64,000 bases of DNA. It comes from Bacteroidaceae bacterium. Its GTDB lineage: Bacteria; Bacteroidota; Bacteroidia; Bacteroidales; Bacteroidaceae. The stretch is taken from assembly GCA_017442185.1 (NCBI GenBank), contig JAFSAT010000024.1:62001-126000 (forward strand). Reading direction: 5' to 3'. Made by a program: the position numbers and the translations under genes. Shown in pieces: positions 15,144 to 26,100 of this stretch. The stretch's first letter is position 1. Each line of letters starts with the position of its first letter. The notes beneath the pieces were generated by a model. It saw only the letters and a program-made list of their open reading frames with translations, was not told where the DNA came from and did not search any database.

Positions 15144-17486
15144 TCAGTTGTGATTGTGGCTTGTCTGTTTTTTGCGATACTCGGTTGGTGACTCTCCAAA
15201 TTCGGCTTTAAAAGCTCTGCTGAAATAGCTTGGAGATTCAAATCCGCAAACAACCTGTATCTCGCCCATCGACATCTGTGAATTTATCAATAGGTAGCGT
15301 GCTCTTGCCAATTTTCGTTGGCGTATGTAGTTTGTTGTATTTGTCCCTGTTATGTTGTTTATCTTGCGGTTGAGTGTTGTTGTGCTCATTATGAGGTGTT
15401 CAGCCAGCATCACTGCGCTGAGGTTGCAGTTCATGATGTTTTCGTGTATGTAATCGTCTATCTGCTTTATGAATTCTTGTTCGCTGTTTGTGATTCCTTT
15501 GGTGTGTTCGTTGTAATCGTTTTGGTTGGATTCCTGCAACTGCGTGCTGTATTTTTTCTTTAATATTTCGCGTTGTTCAAACAGGCGGCGTATCATCATC
15601 AGCAATTCGTCGGGAATGAATGGTTTGCCTAAATATGCTTCGGCGCCTATGTCGATGCCTGTTATTCGGTCGGCGGTGTCGGTGCGTGCCGAAACAACAA
15701 TGATGGGTATGTGGCTTGTGCTCTCATCGTTGCGTATGGCTTTGATAAGTTCGTGCCCGTCCATTTGCGGCATCATTATGTCGGTTATGACTAATTGTGG
15801 TTGTTTGTCTGATATGATTTCGAGTGCTTCTTTTCCGTTTTTTGCCCAGCGGAAGTTGTAGCCTTCGTTCTTAAGTATTCGTGTGATGAAGAGTGCTACG
15901 TCGCTATCATCCTCTGCCACAAGAATGTAGCTTTGTGCTTCTTCGTCTTGCAGCAATTTGTCGTGTTGTGTGTTGTCGCTGCTCTCTTGGTACTCTTTTA
16001 TTTCGATGTTTTGATTTCCATTTTTGTTGTATTCTGTCATTTGGTTCACAAGATTCAGCAGATCGTTGCTCTTGCGTGTTATTGCATCGAATTCTTTGTG
16101 TGCAATTTCGTCGTTCCGGGGGATGTGGCGTTTCAGTTCGTGTGTCATTCCAAGGAGCACTGTCAGTGGTGTACGTAGCTGATGCGTTATTCCTCGGTAG
16201 AATTCTTGGCGCTCTTTGTTTATCTTTTGCAGTGCTATATTGCTTCGTCTGCGCTCGCGGGAGGCTCGTAACATGGATGCTATGGCTATTAGCGTGAGTG
16301 CTATTGTGATAATACTTCCCCATACGGTTATACGGCGTATTTCTTTTTCGCGAAGGAAAAGTTCTTGGGCTTTGTTAACCTCTTCTTTTCTTTTGTTTAT
16401 TTCGTAGTTCAGGCGCAGATTGTGTGTGTGAATACGATTCTCTTCGATGTTGACACTGTCTTTGTAGATTTGAGCTTTATGGCTGCTCTCCAATGCTTGT
16501 TGCCACGCTCCTGTTGCTTCGTAAATGTCGGCTTGTTGTGCATAGAGCCTTGCCAAACGGCTTTTGGCTCTTATCTTTTTGGCTGCTTTCAATGCCTCTC
16601 TGTTGCGTTTTAATGCTTCGCTGTAGTCTCTCTCTGCAAGGCTCAGTTGTGCCAAGGCTGTGCAGGCGTTCAGCCAATGCCATGTGTCTTTTGTCTTTAA
16701 CCCAATATCGTAGCTTTTAAGATAGTTTTCTCGTGCGGCCTCTGTGTTTCCCTCTGCTTCATCTATTTCGCCAAGATTGTAGTAGCATATACTTATTCCT
16801 ATGAGGTTGTTTGCTTCTCTGTTTTTCTGCATCGACATATTATAATATATGCGGGCCGAGTCTGTTTCGTTGTTACCTCTTTTTATTGCTCCTATGTTGG
16901 CATAGTTGATTGCCATGCCTGTGTTGCTGTGCAGCTCTTTTTCGCCTTGCAGGGCACGACGGAACATCTCCTCGGCTACTTCTGTGTTTCCCAATGACAG
17001 CATCACGTTGCCAAGTCCGTTAAGGGTGCGCACTTTGTTTTTGCGTGCAATATATGATGTGTCGCTCGTGGTTTTGTCGTACAGGCTTAGTGCTGCATAA
17101 TGGTGGTTGGCTGCCTCTTTAAGGTCGCCGATGCGTCTGAAATTTGTTCCTTGATTATTTAATGCGATAATAAGTTGTATTGTGTCTTTTTGTTCTGTGG
17201 CAAGAGCAATGCAGGTGTCGTGTTGTCTTATGGCTGCATCGAATTGCGAGTGGTTACGCAATACATTGCCATATTTTTGGCGTATCAGTAGTTCGCTGTG
17301 TTTATCGTTCACCGAGTCGTAATATGTAATGTAGTTGTTTAGCTCGGTGGCATCATGCAGTGTGTCGGCGATAGCCTTTGCATCGCTGTTGCACTGTGGC
17401 GTAGGGCGGCTGTTGTCTCCCACGCTGCATCCGATTATGAAACTTATTACCGCAACGATAACTGTTTGTGAAAAAAACTTACTCAC
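15144..17486 (-). CDS. HTCS-like regulator (TPR - TM - HisKA - receiver - AraC) lacking a HATPase domain
   Basis: 780 residues from a GTG at 17486. A signal peptide or lipobox-like start (SFIIGC, Cys20) is followed by TPR repeats at about residues 70-345. One transmembrane segment lies at 387-405. The dimerisation/phosphoacceptor helix has H435 in the motif GITHQLRTPLTVLL. After only about 35 linker residues comes a receiver domain (519-640) with acidic E525/D526/D527, phospho-acceptor D569, S599 and K621. An AraC double HTH ends the protein (670-773, GFESPSYFSRAFKAEFGESP). The N, G1, F and G2 boxes of a kinase ATPase domain are absent, so it cannot autophosphorylate as a standard hybrid kinase. 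It probably responds to periplasmic ligands or another kinase and regulates nearby genes, possibly the divergent surface locus (inference). Confidence 0.88.
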   Translation of the reverse strand: MSKFFSQTVIVAVISFIIGCSVGDNSRPTPQCNSDAKAIADTLHDATELNNYITYYDSVNDKHSELLIRQKYGNVLRNHSQFDAAIRQHDTCIALATEQKDTIQLIIALNNQGTNFRRIGDLKEAANHHYAALSLYDKTTSDTSYIARKNKVRTLNGLGNVMLSLGNTEVAEEMFRRALQGEKELHSNTGMAINYANIGAIKRGNNETDSARIYYNMSMQKNREANNLIGISICYYNLGEIDEAEGNTEAARENYLKSYDIGLKTKDTWHWLNACTALAQLSLAERDYSEALKRNREALKAAKKIRAKSRLARLYAQQADIYEATGAWQQALESSHKAQIYKDSVNIEENRIHTHNLRLNYEINKRKEEVNKAQELFLREKEIRRITVWGSIITIALTLIAIASMLRASRERRRSNIALQKINKERQEFYRGITHQLRTPLTVLLGMTHELKRHIPRNDEIAHKEFDAITRKSNDLLNLVNQMTEYNKNGNQNIEIKEYQESSDNTQHDKLLQDEEAQSYILVAEDDSDVALFITRILKNEGYNFRWAKNGKEALEIISDKQPQLVITDIMMPQMDGHELIKAIRNDESTSHIPIIVVSARTDTADRITGIDIGAEAYLGKPFIPDELLMMIRRLFEQREILKKKYSTQLQESNQNDYNEHTKGITNSEQEFIKQIDDYIHENIMNCNLSAVMLAEHLIMSTTTLNRKINNITGTNTTNYIRQRKLARARYLLINSQMSMGEIQVVCGFESPSYFSRAFKAEFGESPTEYRKKQTSHNHN

Positions 17487-17509
17487 GAGGTTTTATTTTG
17501 GTGTTTATG

Positions 17510-17517
17510 CAAATATA
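17510..17517 (-). promoter_or_regulatory. Promoter -7 box (TATATTTG) of the HTCS-like gene
   Basis: TATATTTG on the minus strand, 23 nt upstream of the GTG start. The surrounding 240-bp gap to 17727 also holds the promoter region of the divergent T9SS protein (a TATCTTGC at about 17657 is the best -7-like sequence). No operator repeat is clear. Confidence 0.55.
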
Positions 17518-17726
17518 ACCAAAAAATAGTCTATTACAGGCTGTTTTAACGCGGACTACGTGCTTTTTTTACGTAATGTTCCTTTTTTTGTTTTAAAAGT
17601 CTTTTCAGTTAAAAAACTTTTTTTTTGAGTGAAAAAACAGCCATCTATTTCTATTTATCTTGCAAACGGTAAGGAATTGACTTTTTGTGCGAATGAAAAA
17701 TATTATAAATTCTTAAATTTTTATTT

Positions 17727-20700
17727 ATGAAAAAGTTTTTGTTAAGTTCGTTGCTAATGCTCTTTGGGATGAGTGCATTTGCACAAAGCGGATGGACAAA
17801 TCCTTCGGGTAACTATCAGCTCGAGACTGTTGTCTATGCCGTAGTAGATTGTGGCGATTATGCGCTTTACAATTCTGACGTCATGCCTGAGGTGGCTGCA
17901 TTTGTCGATGGAGAATTGAGGGCTGTTGTTACAGAATATACAACCCCACCTAATGCCGCTCCCTCCGGCGATATAATGCGTATCTACACTCTTCGTGTCG
18001 GCGGCGAGGGGAGTGACGATGGAAAGACCATCACTTTCAAACTGTATGACCCTGTCAGCGGTCTTATCTATCCTCTTGAAGTAAGCGGTGGCAACACTGT
18101 AACTTGGACGGGCGATAACACTGCCGTTTACCCTTCGAACTATTATACTCTTACGGCATCGCCGGCATCCACTGCCAAACTTTTTTATACTGACGGCGAA
18201 GCAGTGACTGAGTCTCCTAAAATCTCTATGCGTATAGGTGATATAGTCTCTCTTGGCAATTACTATGTTAAGTTCTATGATGTTTACAGCAAAGAGGTAC
18301 AGGTTGATGATAACAGGGGTGTTTGGAACATCAACGGTAACTATGTAATAGAGGAGTCCAAAGAAGATGGCATATATATAAGAGGTGTTAACGAAACACC
18401 CGATAACGATGGCGACGGCGAAGCCGACTATGATGAAAAAAGCATCATATATAACATTGGAAACTTCAGCTTCAATATTCCGGTGCAGGTGCTCGAAGAG
18501 TATATTCCGGTAGAAAGCATTGCCGTAAACGATTACGACTATTATTGGCCGGGATACGGTCGCCTTGTACTCTCCGAGAATAATGTAATCTTTAACAATG
18601 GCGAGAGCATACCTACATATACCGACGTTACAATCCTCTCAAGCAGCAACACCGATGTTGTAGAGATTATAGATAATATTCTTGTTTTTAAATCTATCGG
18701 TACATCCGAGATTGCGATTGCTTCGGTGGATAATCCCGAAAAAACTGCCACTTTCAAGGTAAATATCCTCTCGGCACTTTCTTCTATGGAGACGGGATTC
18801 GAGAACGATACATACGAATGTCAAAGATGGTCGTCGGGCGAAGAGGAGCTAAAATTTCCTATGCCAATGTTCAATTGGGTAAAGAACGAAGATGGCATGC
18901 CTGTCATTGGCAACGATGTTAACGAGGCATTTACAATGGAAAGCAGCGACCCCACTGTAATTCGTATCGACCATGTCGAAGGTGAGGTTTCAACATATCA
19001 CACTGTGATGTCTCTTAAGAAAGGAACAGCCTATGTAACCTGTACAAGTGCCTACGACCCAACAAAGAGTGTAACATATAAAGTGGTTGTCAAGCAAACA
19101 ATAAGCAGTGTCACCATTACCGAGATTGATGGCAAGAGTGTCGAAAATGTGGATCAGATGCCCGAGGTTGATGTAGTGGTAGGTAAAATAGTGACAGCCA
19201 AGGCTGTTCTCGACCCTCTTGATGCCGACTATGAGAATTTCTCAATGCAGTTTGTGAATGCAAATTGGGGCGAGATAGAGAATGCTGCGGAGTATGTAGA
19301 GGTAATAGGCACTGCCGTTGCAGATGGTGTATGCACATTCCAATTCAGATTTAATGCCGTACCACAGGAAGGCTATTATCTGCAAGCCGTTGCAGACATG
19401 GACTATCTGTCGTCTATTGTTAAACTGAATGTAGTACGCAAAGTTGCGGGAATAGAGCTTTCCGAGACGATAATGAATTTCTGGATTGACGAAGGCACTT
19501 TGCAATTCAACATAGATGTTAAGCTCACACCCGATGATGCAGTAGATAAGCGATACACTGTAGAAACAAACAATGCCGATGTAATAAGTATAGTGCCGGC
19601 TTCCGAGACCGAGACAGAGAGCAGCTATTATTACTACGCAGTGGGCAAGGGTAATGCCACACTTACATTCAGAAGTGTCGATAATCCCGAGGTTGTGGCA
19701 ACTTGTGATGTCACAGTAAAGAGACGTGTCAACAGTATAATGGTAGAGGGCCTCGCCTCCGAAATTTATAACGATGGTGAAACTTACACTGCAACCCTCA
19801 GTTATTTCCCCTCGGATGCCGACTTCGATGCAGAGGCGCTGACTTACGATGTGTCCACTATGGGAGCAAGCCATCCTTACGATTGGAGACTGTTGGATAT
19901 TAATATATCGGATGCTTTCGAGGGTGGTATCAATCTCGAGATTGTGCCACGCACTCTTTGCAGCAATATAAGCATCAGGTTCAACTATGATACTCAGGTT
20001 CAAGAGGGACAAGACATTCTTATCCATGTTGCCGAGACAAGTGTTCGCGAGAAACTTACCTTGGGCGAGAATTGGAATTGGATATCTATTATCTCCGCCG
20101 ATTATTCCTTGGAGAATTTAGGTGAGGTTCTTGTAGAGGCTCGCAGCAAGGGCGAACTTGTTTACAACGACCCGGTTTGGGGACTATTCGGTTCGCTAAG
20201 CACATTAGGAAGAGATGAGGCTTATAAGGTTAATATTATGGAAGGTATAGAGTCTTATGACATCTATTTGACAGGCGACCAGATGTTGTCCACCGATGGC
20301 AGCGTCAATGATAAGGAACTTGTAAAAGGTTGGAACTGGGTATCTTATCCCTATGAGTACAGCTATCCTGTTGAGGAGATTTTTGCTGCATCAAACTTCG
20401 CCGAGGGCGATGTGATTCTCGCAAAGAATAGTGGTTTCGTTACATTGACAGACGGCAAATGGGAAGGCTCGCTTGCATCACTCAATCCCAACGAAGGATA
20501 TATGGTCTATTGCAACAGCGCCGAGGGGCTTACTCTGTCGATGCCTAACCGTTACTCACTCACACAGGGCTACTTTAGCAATAACGGTGCAGCAAGAGCT
20601 GCAGCCAAGGAGCGCTCTGTATGGAACTACAACGACAGCCATTTTGCAAACACCATGGCTGTGATTGCCAAGATTGACGTTGAAGATTGTGAATCTTATT

Positions 20701-21071
20701 CGGTAGGTGCATTTGTTGGTGACGAGTGCCGCGGTGAGGGAAAATTTATCAATGGAAAGGCATATATCTCTGTTGCCGGCGAGATGGGCGAGGTTGTTAC
20801 CTTCCGTCTATATGATAAGTGGACAAACGAGTATATAGAAATAGATACCGAACTTGCTTTTGCCGATATGGCAGGTACAGCCAAGGCGCCGGTATTAATG
20901 GGTGTCTTAGGTGGCACAACCGGAATAGCAGATGTAGATGCTATTGATAGCAACGATATTGAGGCTGTTTATGATGCAACAGGACGCGCTGTAAACGAAA
21001 TGACTAATGGTGTTTACATCATTAAAGTTCGTGAGGGCAATCGTGTTGTTACAAAGAAAGTAATCAAATAA
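17727..21071 (+). CDS. Large secreted protein with Ig-like repeats and a T9SS C-terminal sorting domain
   Basis: 1,114 residues with a signal peptide (MKKFLLSSLLMLFGMSAFA). The N-terminal domain has the pattern LETVVYAVVD...VAAFVDGELRAV. Several Ig-like (BIG2-type) segments follow at about 260-680, with recurring SSSNTDVVEI / TNNADVISI strands. Then come two GWNWxS-type segments (about 780-950; NWNWISII, GWNWVSYP). A second copy of the first domain is at about 965-1045 (VGAFVGDECRGEG...VTFRLYD). A type-A T9SS sorting domain closes the protein, with VYDATGRAV, NGVYIIKVREG and VTKKVIK. It should be exported by Sec and then T9SS to the surface. It lies upstream of the giant-protein operon and is separated from it by a terminator. 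The AFVGxECRG-type domain recurs in the lipoprotein at 40523, which suggests a functional link. Confidence 0.85.
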   Translation: MKKFLLSSLLMLFGMSAFAQSGWTNPSGNYQLETVVYAVVDCGDYALYNSDVMPEVAAFVDGELRAVVTEYTTPPNAAPSGDIMRIYTLRVGGEGSDDGKTITFKLYDPVSGLIYPLEVSGGNTVTWTGDNTAVYPSNYYTLTASPASTAKLFYTDGEAVTESPKISMRIGDIVSLGNYYVKFYDVYSKEVQVDDNRGVWNINGNYVIEESKEDGIYIRGVNETPDNDGDGEADYDEKSIIYNIGNFSFNIPVQVLEEYIPVESIAVNDYDYYWPGYGRLVLSENNVIFNNGESIPTYTDVTILSSSNTDVVEIIDNILVFKSIGTSEIAIASVDNPEKTATFKVNILSALSSMETGFENDTYECQRWSSGEEELKFPMPMFNWVKNEDGMPVIGNDVNEAFTMESSDPTVIRIDHVEGEVSTYHTVMSLKKGTAYVTCTSAYDPTKSVTYKVVVKQTISSVTITEIDGKSVENVDQMPEVDVVVGKIVTAKAVLDPLDADYENFSMQFVNANWGEIENAAEYVEVIGTAVADGVCTFQFRFNAVPQEGYYLQAVADMDYLSSIVKLNVVRKVAGIELSETIMNFWIDEGTLQFNIDVKLTPDDAVDKRYTVETNNADVISIVPASETETESSYYYYAVGKGNATLTFRSVDNPEVVATCDVTVKRRVNSIMVEGLASEIYNDGETYTATLSYFPSDADFDAEALTYDVSTMGASHPYDWRLLDINISDAFEGGINLEIVPRTLCSNISIRFNYDTQVQEGQDILIHVAETSVREKLTLGENWNWISIISADYSLENLGEVLVEARSKGELVYNDPVWGLFGSLSTLGRDEAYKVNIMEGIESYDIYLTGDQMLSTDGSVNDKELVKGWNWVSYPYEYSYPVEEIFAASNFAEGDVILAKNSGFVTLTDGKWEGSLASLNPNEGYMVYCNSAEGLTLSMPNRYSLTQGYFSNNGAARAAAKERSVWNYNDSHFANTMAVIAKIDVEDCESYSVGAFVGDECRGEGKFINGKAYISVAGEMGEVVTFRLYDKWTNEYIEIDTELAFADMAGTAKAPVLMGVLGGTTGIADVDAIDSNDIEAVYDATGRAVNEMTNGVYIIKVREGNRVVTKKVIK

Positions 21072-21088
21072 CATTATGCAAAGGTGTC

Positions 21089-21113
21089 GGCCTCTGCGCT
21101 CTTGGCAGAGGCC
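21089..21113 (+). terminator. Terminator after the Ig-like T9SS protein gene
   Basis: GGCCTCTGC / GCAGAGGCC is a 9-bp GC-rich stem with a 7-nt loop. It is extended outward by AAGGTGT / ACTCCTT with one mismatch and followed by TTTTG. It separates this gene from the downstream operon. Confidence 0.8.
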
Positions 21114-21120
21114 ACTCCTT

Positions 21121-21329
21121 TTGTAAATCATAAAAAACTGTTGATAAGGTGCTGTTGAAAAAAATATGAAAACCTATTAAAATACTCTTGCACCATCGAG
21201 TGTATGCGCAAATACGCAAGCCGAATCTCGATAAAAGCAAGTGAAACTTTTGGAGGTTTTATCCTCCCACCGGAATTGAAAATAAGTCCACTGCGACAAA
21301 ACAATTATACTACATAATATAGTAGCGAT
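21121..21329 (+). promoter_or_regulatory. Leader/promoter region of the giant-protein operon with several stem-loops
   Basis: About 210 bases without a gene. No perfect TAnnTTTG is present; TACTCTTG at 21183-21190 is a one-mismatch candidate. Downstream are ATCGAG (21195-21200) / CTCGAT (21227-21232) enclosing GTAT/ATAC, and GGAGG-N6-CCTCC (21252-21267). The arrangement could be a structured 5' leader. I do not recognise a known riboswitch. Confidence 0.35.
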
Positions 21330-23174
21330 ATGAAAACAAGTGTCAGTAAAATAATGCTCCTGATGATGCTGTTCGTTGTTTCGGGGATATATGCCATCGA
21401 AGACCCTCGAAAGAAAGATCCGCTTATTGTTACCGGTGCATTGGGAACACAGAGTACACTTTACTATTCGTCGGGTGTAGGCAGCGCTTCGCCCCTCAAT
21501 TACTCTATGTATGCCAATCTGAATGTAAACTTATATGGTTATAATATGCCCTTTGCGTTTTATTATAGCAGTAATAACTATTCATTCACACATCCGCAGT
21601 TTGCATTTAATTTCAGCCCAACATACAAAGGTTGGACACTGCATCTTGGTCGTCGCTCTATGCCTTTCTCGTCCTACGTCTATAATCTGCCTTTTAACGG
21701 TGTCGGGCTCGAATATAAGAGTACACAATCGGGTTTGCGCTTCGGAATATTTTATGGTATTTTGCGTGATGCCGTTAACTTCGTTCCAGGCGAGATGCCG
21801 TCGGGGCGTCCCGTTTATAAGCGTTCGGGTTGGGGGTTGAAGTTGGGCTATGGCAACAGTCGTAACTACTTAGACCTCTATCTGTTCCGCTCGCAAGACC
21901 ACCGCTCGTCGATAGACGAAATATGGTACGACGAGGTTAATGCACAAGAGAATATCGTTGTAGGTGTAAAAGGACGTTGGCAGATTTTCAAGCCTCTTTC
22001 TATTACAGCAAATATAGCAACCTCGATATTTTCGACGGATATCACCGCTCCCGAGGTTCCGCTCGACAAGGTTGAGAAGTATGACAAGATTTTCGGAGTG
22101 CGTTACAGTTCGCTTATGCGATGGGCTGGCGACGTAACTCTTGCCGCTAATTTCAAGAAAATATCTATGTCGCTGTTCTATAAGCATATACAGCCCGATT
22201 ATATGAGTATGGGTGTATCTTATATGAATAACAACTATCACAATATAGGAACGGCAGTGAATCTGCGTTTGGGTAAATTGAATATGGGAGGTAACTTCTC
22301 GTTGCAAGAGGATAATCTCTCGGGTGAGCAGTTATATACTACGCGCGGACTCTCCTATTCGGCAAACCTGAATATGCCCATCGGTAATAAATTCTCAGTT
22401 TCGGCCAACTACAACGGTTTTCGTCAGTGTCAGTACGACGGAACGGCGCAGGTAAACGATACAACCCGCATCAACCGAAATATGAACAGTTACACTGCTA
22501 CGCTATCCTATAATACAAGCAGCGAGAATCTCGGGCACTATGTATCGTTGTCGGCAAACTACTCGTTGAACGAAGATTATAACAGAACCATGGCCGGTAC
22601 AGGCGATGTTGCCACCACAGCCTTAGGAGCCAACTATTCGCTTAGCGTGGTGCCTATCGAGACAAATTTCGGTCTTAACTACAGCTACCAGCGTTCCGAA
22701 GGTTATGACTCTGAATATACCACAGGAGTATATACTTTGAGTGCCTCCAAGGCGTTGTTAAAAGAGCGTAACCTATCGCTTAACGCCTCAGCATCGGTTG
22801 TCGACAACAGAATGGATGGCAGCAAGAGTCTCACACTTGGTGGTAACGTGTCGGCGGCATATACCTTGGCCAAAGTGCACGGCTTCAGTCTTAATCTAAA
22901 TTACAGCAGATTTTCGAACACCAACCTTGTGGCATCCTCGTATCAGCACGAGGGTGGATACGACTTCTCATGCTCGTTCAGTTACAGCTACTCGTTTACT
23001 GCATTCAGTATTAAGCGTCGTCCAAAGGAACAGCACTCGCGCTACGGAAAATACGAATACTACTCCGACTTCTCGCGTGCTGCCGTGCGTGAGCGTATGT
23101 TGCTCGAACATCAGCAAAAGAAGAACATAGAGAACCGACAGAGAATGAACAGCGTCGAGGCATCGGCAATGTAA
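21330..23174 (+). CDS. Outer-membrane beta-barrel protein, first gene of the giant-protein operon
   Basis: 614 residues with a signal peptide (MKTSVSKIMLLMMLFVVSGIYA). From about residue 30 it is a run of alternating, aromatic-rich amphipathic strands (MYANLNVNLYGYNMPFAFYY, WTLHLGRRSMPFSSYVYNLP, VSANYNGFRQCQYD). This is typical of a large outer-membrane barrel, and the final strand of that type is CSFSYSYSFTAFSI. A charged tail of about 55 residues follows (RRPKEQHSRYGKYEYYSD...), which is unusual after the last strand and may reach into the periplasm. It is not a TonB-dependent receptor: there is no plug or TonB box. The motif SYTHPQF-like / NFSPTYKGWTLHLG resembles barrels that I recall upstream of TANFOR giant proteins in other Bacteroidota. 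Only 22 nt separate it from the giant gene. The likely role is anchor or export pore for the system (inference). Confidence 0.78.
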   Translation: MKTSVSKIMLLMMLFVVSGIYAIEDPRKKDPLIVTGALGTQSTLYYSSGVGSASPLNYSMYANLNVNLYGYNMPFAFYYSSNNYSFTHPQFAFNFSPTYKGWTLHLGRRSMPFSSYVYNLPFNGVGLEYKSTQSGLRFGIFYGILRDAVNFVPGEMPSGRPVYKRSGWGLKLGYGNSRNYLDLYLFRSQDHRSSIDEIWYDEVNAQENIVVGVKGRWQIFKPLSITANIATSIFSTDITAPEVPLDKVEKYDKIFGVRYSSLMRWAGDVTLAANFKKISMSLFYKHIQPDYMSMGVSYMNNNYHNIGTAVNLRLGKLNMGGNFSLQEDNLSGEQLYTTRGLSYSANLNMPIGNKFSVSANYNGFRQCQYDGTAQVNDTTRINRNMNSYTATLSYNTSSENLGHYVSLSANYSLNEDYNRTMAGTGDVATTALGANYSLSVVPIETNFGLNYSYQRSEGYDSEYTTGVYTLSASKALLKERNLSLNASASVVDNRMDGSKSLTLGGNVSAAYTLAKVHGFSLNLNYSRFSNTNLVASSYQHEGGYDFSCSFSYSYSFTAFSIKRRPKEQHSRYGKYEYYSDFSRAAVRERMLLEHQQKKNIENRQRMNSVEASAM

Positions 23175-23196
23175 AATACGATAAAATTATACAGTT

Positions 23197-26100
23197 ATGA
23201 TAAAGCACAGACTATTTATATTAGTTGCCCTTATATGTATGCTGCAATGTGCAAATGATTTGTTTGCGCAGGTTACGGTATCTGTTACACCACGTCAAAA
23301 CCCATTGCCGGCGCAGGGTGCTGTGTATATGACCGACCCGGGACGTTACTTCAATGTCTCGCTCACAAATACATCGGCTTCAGAACTTATCCCTGTGCGT
23401 CTCGAAGCACGTATCGAAGGCCCTATTGAAGGGGGCTTCGACATTCTCCCCGACAACGGTTCCTATCTGGCCATAAGTGCCCAGCGCACAATGCCGGTGT
23501 ATATACCGCTCAGCCCGGGGCATACACGTGTATTGACGCAGACCGACCTCTACAATATGTTCCGTCAGTACGATGCAGGAACCGAAATGTTCGGTGGTGG
23601 CGAACTTTATGATATTCTTCAGGGTGGCAGCGGCAACGGCATATTCGGTATTCTGCCCGAAGGACATTATGGACTGAAAATTACGGCTAAGACAAACTAC
23701 ACCGAATATAACGACGCCGGCGATGTTCTTGGCGAGGCTGTCTGCTTCTTTGATATATGCTATAATGCTTCCGCTCCAAGTTTCAACAATATAAAGTATA
23801 TCAATGGCGATATATCGGCCGAGGCCGACCTGATTAACCAAGATGGTTATAACACAGCTTATTTTCCAACCGCCAATCCACGCTTTTCGTGGAACGAGCC
23901 TGCATTTAACAACACAAGGCTCAGTATAACACGACAATTTCTGTACGATTTCAGAATATATCAGCTTGCAATAAATCAGGAGCCGAGCGATGCCATTCTT
24001 TACAATGGCAACATTGCATTTGAGCAGTTGGGACTGATGACACCATATTGCGTTGTGCCTTATAATGTTGTAGCCCGTCTCAAACGTTATGCCAATGTGA
24101 AGTATGTGGCGCAGGTAACAGCCCGACCGCTTGTTACGGATGTTTCCAACCCCAATTACACAATCTTAAGCAACGAGGGTAAGAGCGAGATTGTTGTGCT
24201 TCTTATGGAGGATGATGCTCTTGGCAAGGGTGAGGATATGGATATTGTAGTAGACAACTCTACAAGGGAGTATCCGATAAATGTGGCAATATCACCAAAA
24301 TACACCGAATTGCCGGCGGCTATGTATAGCTATTTTGAAACTCCCGGCAAACTGTTCAATGTTACTCTTGAGAACACATCGGGCGAGAATATTCCCGTGT
24401 GTATGTTGTTGCAGTATTTCAAAGGAAATTGGGGCGTTACGGCTGCTCCTGCACGTCAGCACACAAACAAGTATATCGAGATTCCCGCAGGTGAAAAGAT
24501 TAATCTCTCCGAGGAGCAGATAAACGAGCTTGCCGGCGGTTACGACTTTGATACCGATGTTATAGCATTCAAGGCTAAGACCGGCTTTATCATGGGCAAG
24601 CCCACAAGCGAATATTTCAGTGAAAAGATAGACACTGCTTTTTTGCGCGTGTGTCGTTACACCGGTGGTAAGCCTGTGCTGCGCGAGACTATCATAGGAA
24701 AGGGCAGAGCAGAATTTCAGACAAATCCCAACGTGCTTGATGGCGAGATGTTCAACATTTCGTTTGAACCCAAAATGCCCATCCTGCCGGCCGATGGCAA
24801 ATACTACTTTACCAAACCTTCGCGCATCTTTAAACTGAAGATAAAGAGCCTTGCTCCCAACGCAATACGAGTGTTCCCGGCACTTCAGATAGGCGAGAGC
24901 ACAGGTGTCGGCGACGAAAAGGATATATATAACGGCAGCTATTTCGCCGATGTCAAGCGTATGGCCGATAACTATTTAACCTTTAATCCGGGTGAGACAA
25001 AAACATTTACCGACGAAGAATTCGACCGCTTCTTTGGTGGTTTTATGGAGGTTAAGAGTGTGGTAGATGGCGAAGATGGCCTTATCACCGATTTTTCTAC
25101 GATAAAATTCGAGGAACAAGTATACAGCAACCTGATGCTTTTGGATTATGACAGGCTGAGTATGCTCGACCTCAAAAAGGAATCGGCATCGTCGGCGCTG
25201 CTTATGCAGTATGAACAGTCGCATCAGGTATCTTCCGAAGTCAAGTTGGGAGATGTGGATATTACGATAGAGCCTGTAAAGAATTTTCCCGTAAATGGCG
25301 ATGTGTATATTGAGAATCCGGGTCGCATATTCAATATAGTTCTTACAAACCTAACCGACAAGGACCTTAAACTGATTCCGGGTATCACATACGAGAACCG
25401 TATAATAGACGAGGAGACCTACTCCTACGCTGCGGCAAAGTTCTTTAACGAAAAACCCGAATTTGTGCTTCGAGCAAAGGAGAAAAAAGTTCTTGACCGT
25501 AATTTCCTCAAACAATTCTGTGGCGACGAAACTGCAGTGCGTCATATCTTCTCAACCGATGAGAATGAATTCGATTTCACAGATTTCGACGAGATTATAA
25601 CCACCGAGGATGCCAACCACATGAAGTTCACACTTGTCAATGCCGACAGTGTAAGAGCTATTCCAAAAGGTAGCGAGAACCGCTCGGAGCGCTTAACGGT
25701 TGCCACGATGCAGCACGATTTCTGGGCAAATCCCGATTATATCTTATATGATATTGATATTGAGATAAAACCAAAGATGAATCCGATGCCCTATAATACA
25801 AGGGCCTACTTTACCAAACCCGAGCAACTTTTCGAGGTGTGGCTATCAAATGCAAGTGATGAAGACCTTGATATAATTCCTCTTATAAAGTACAACTTCA
25901 ACGGTGACTATGATGTAACATATCTTTCCGGTTCATATAACGATCCGAACATTCCTATAATCACAATTGAGGCCGGAACCAAGAAGCAGATGAAGGATGA
26001 ATATGTAAATAAGTTCTTTGCCGGGAAGAAGTTCTATAAGATGGTGGAGCAAGAGAGTGGCCACCCTGAACGTACAGAATACAACATCTATAATGCCGAC

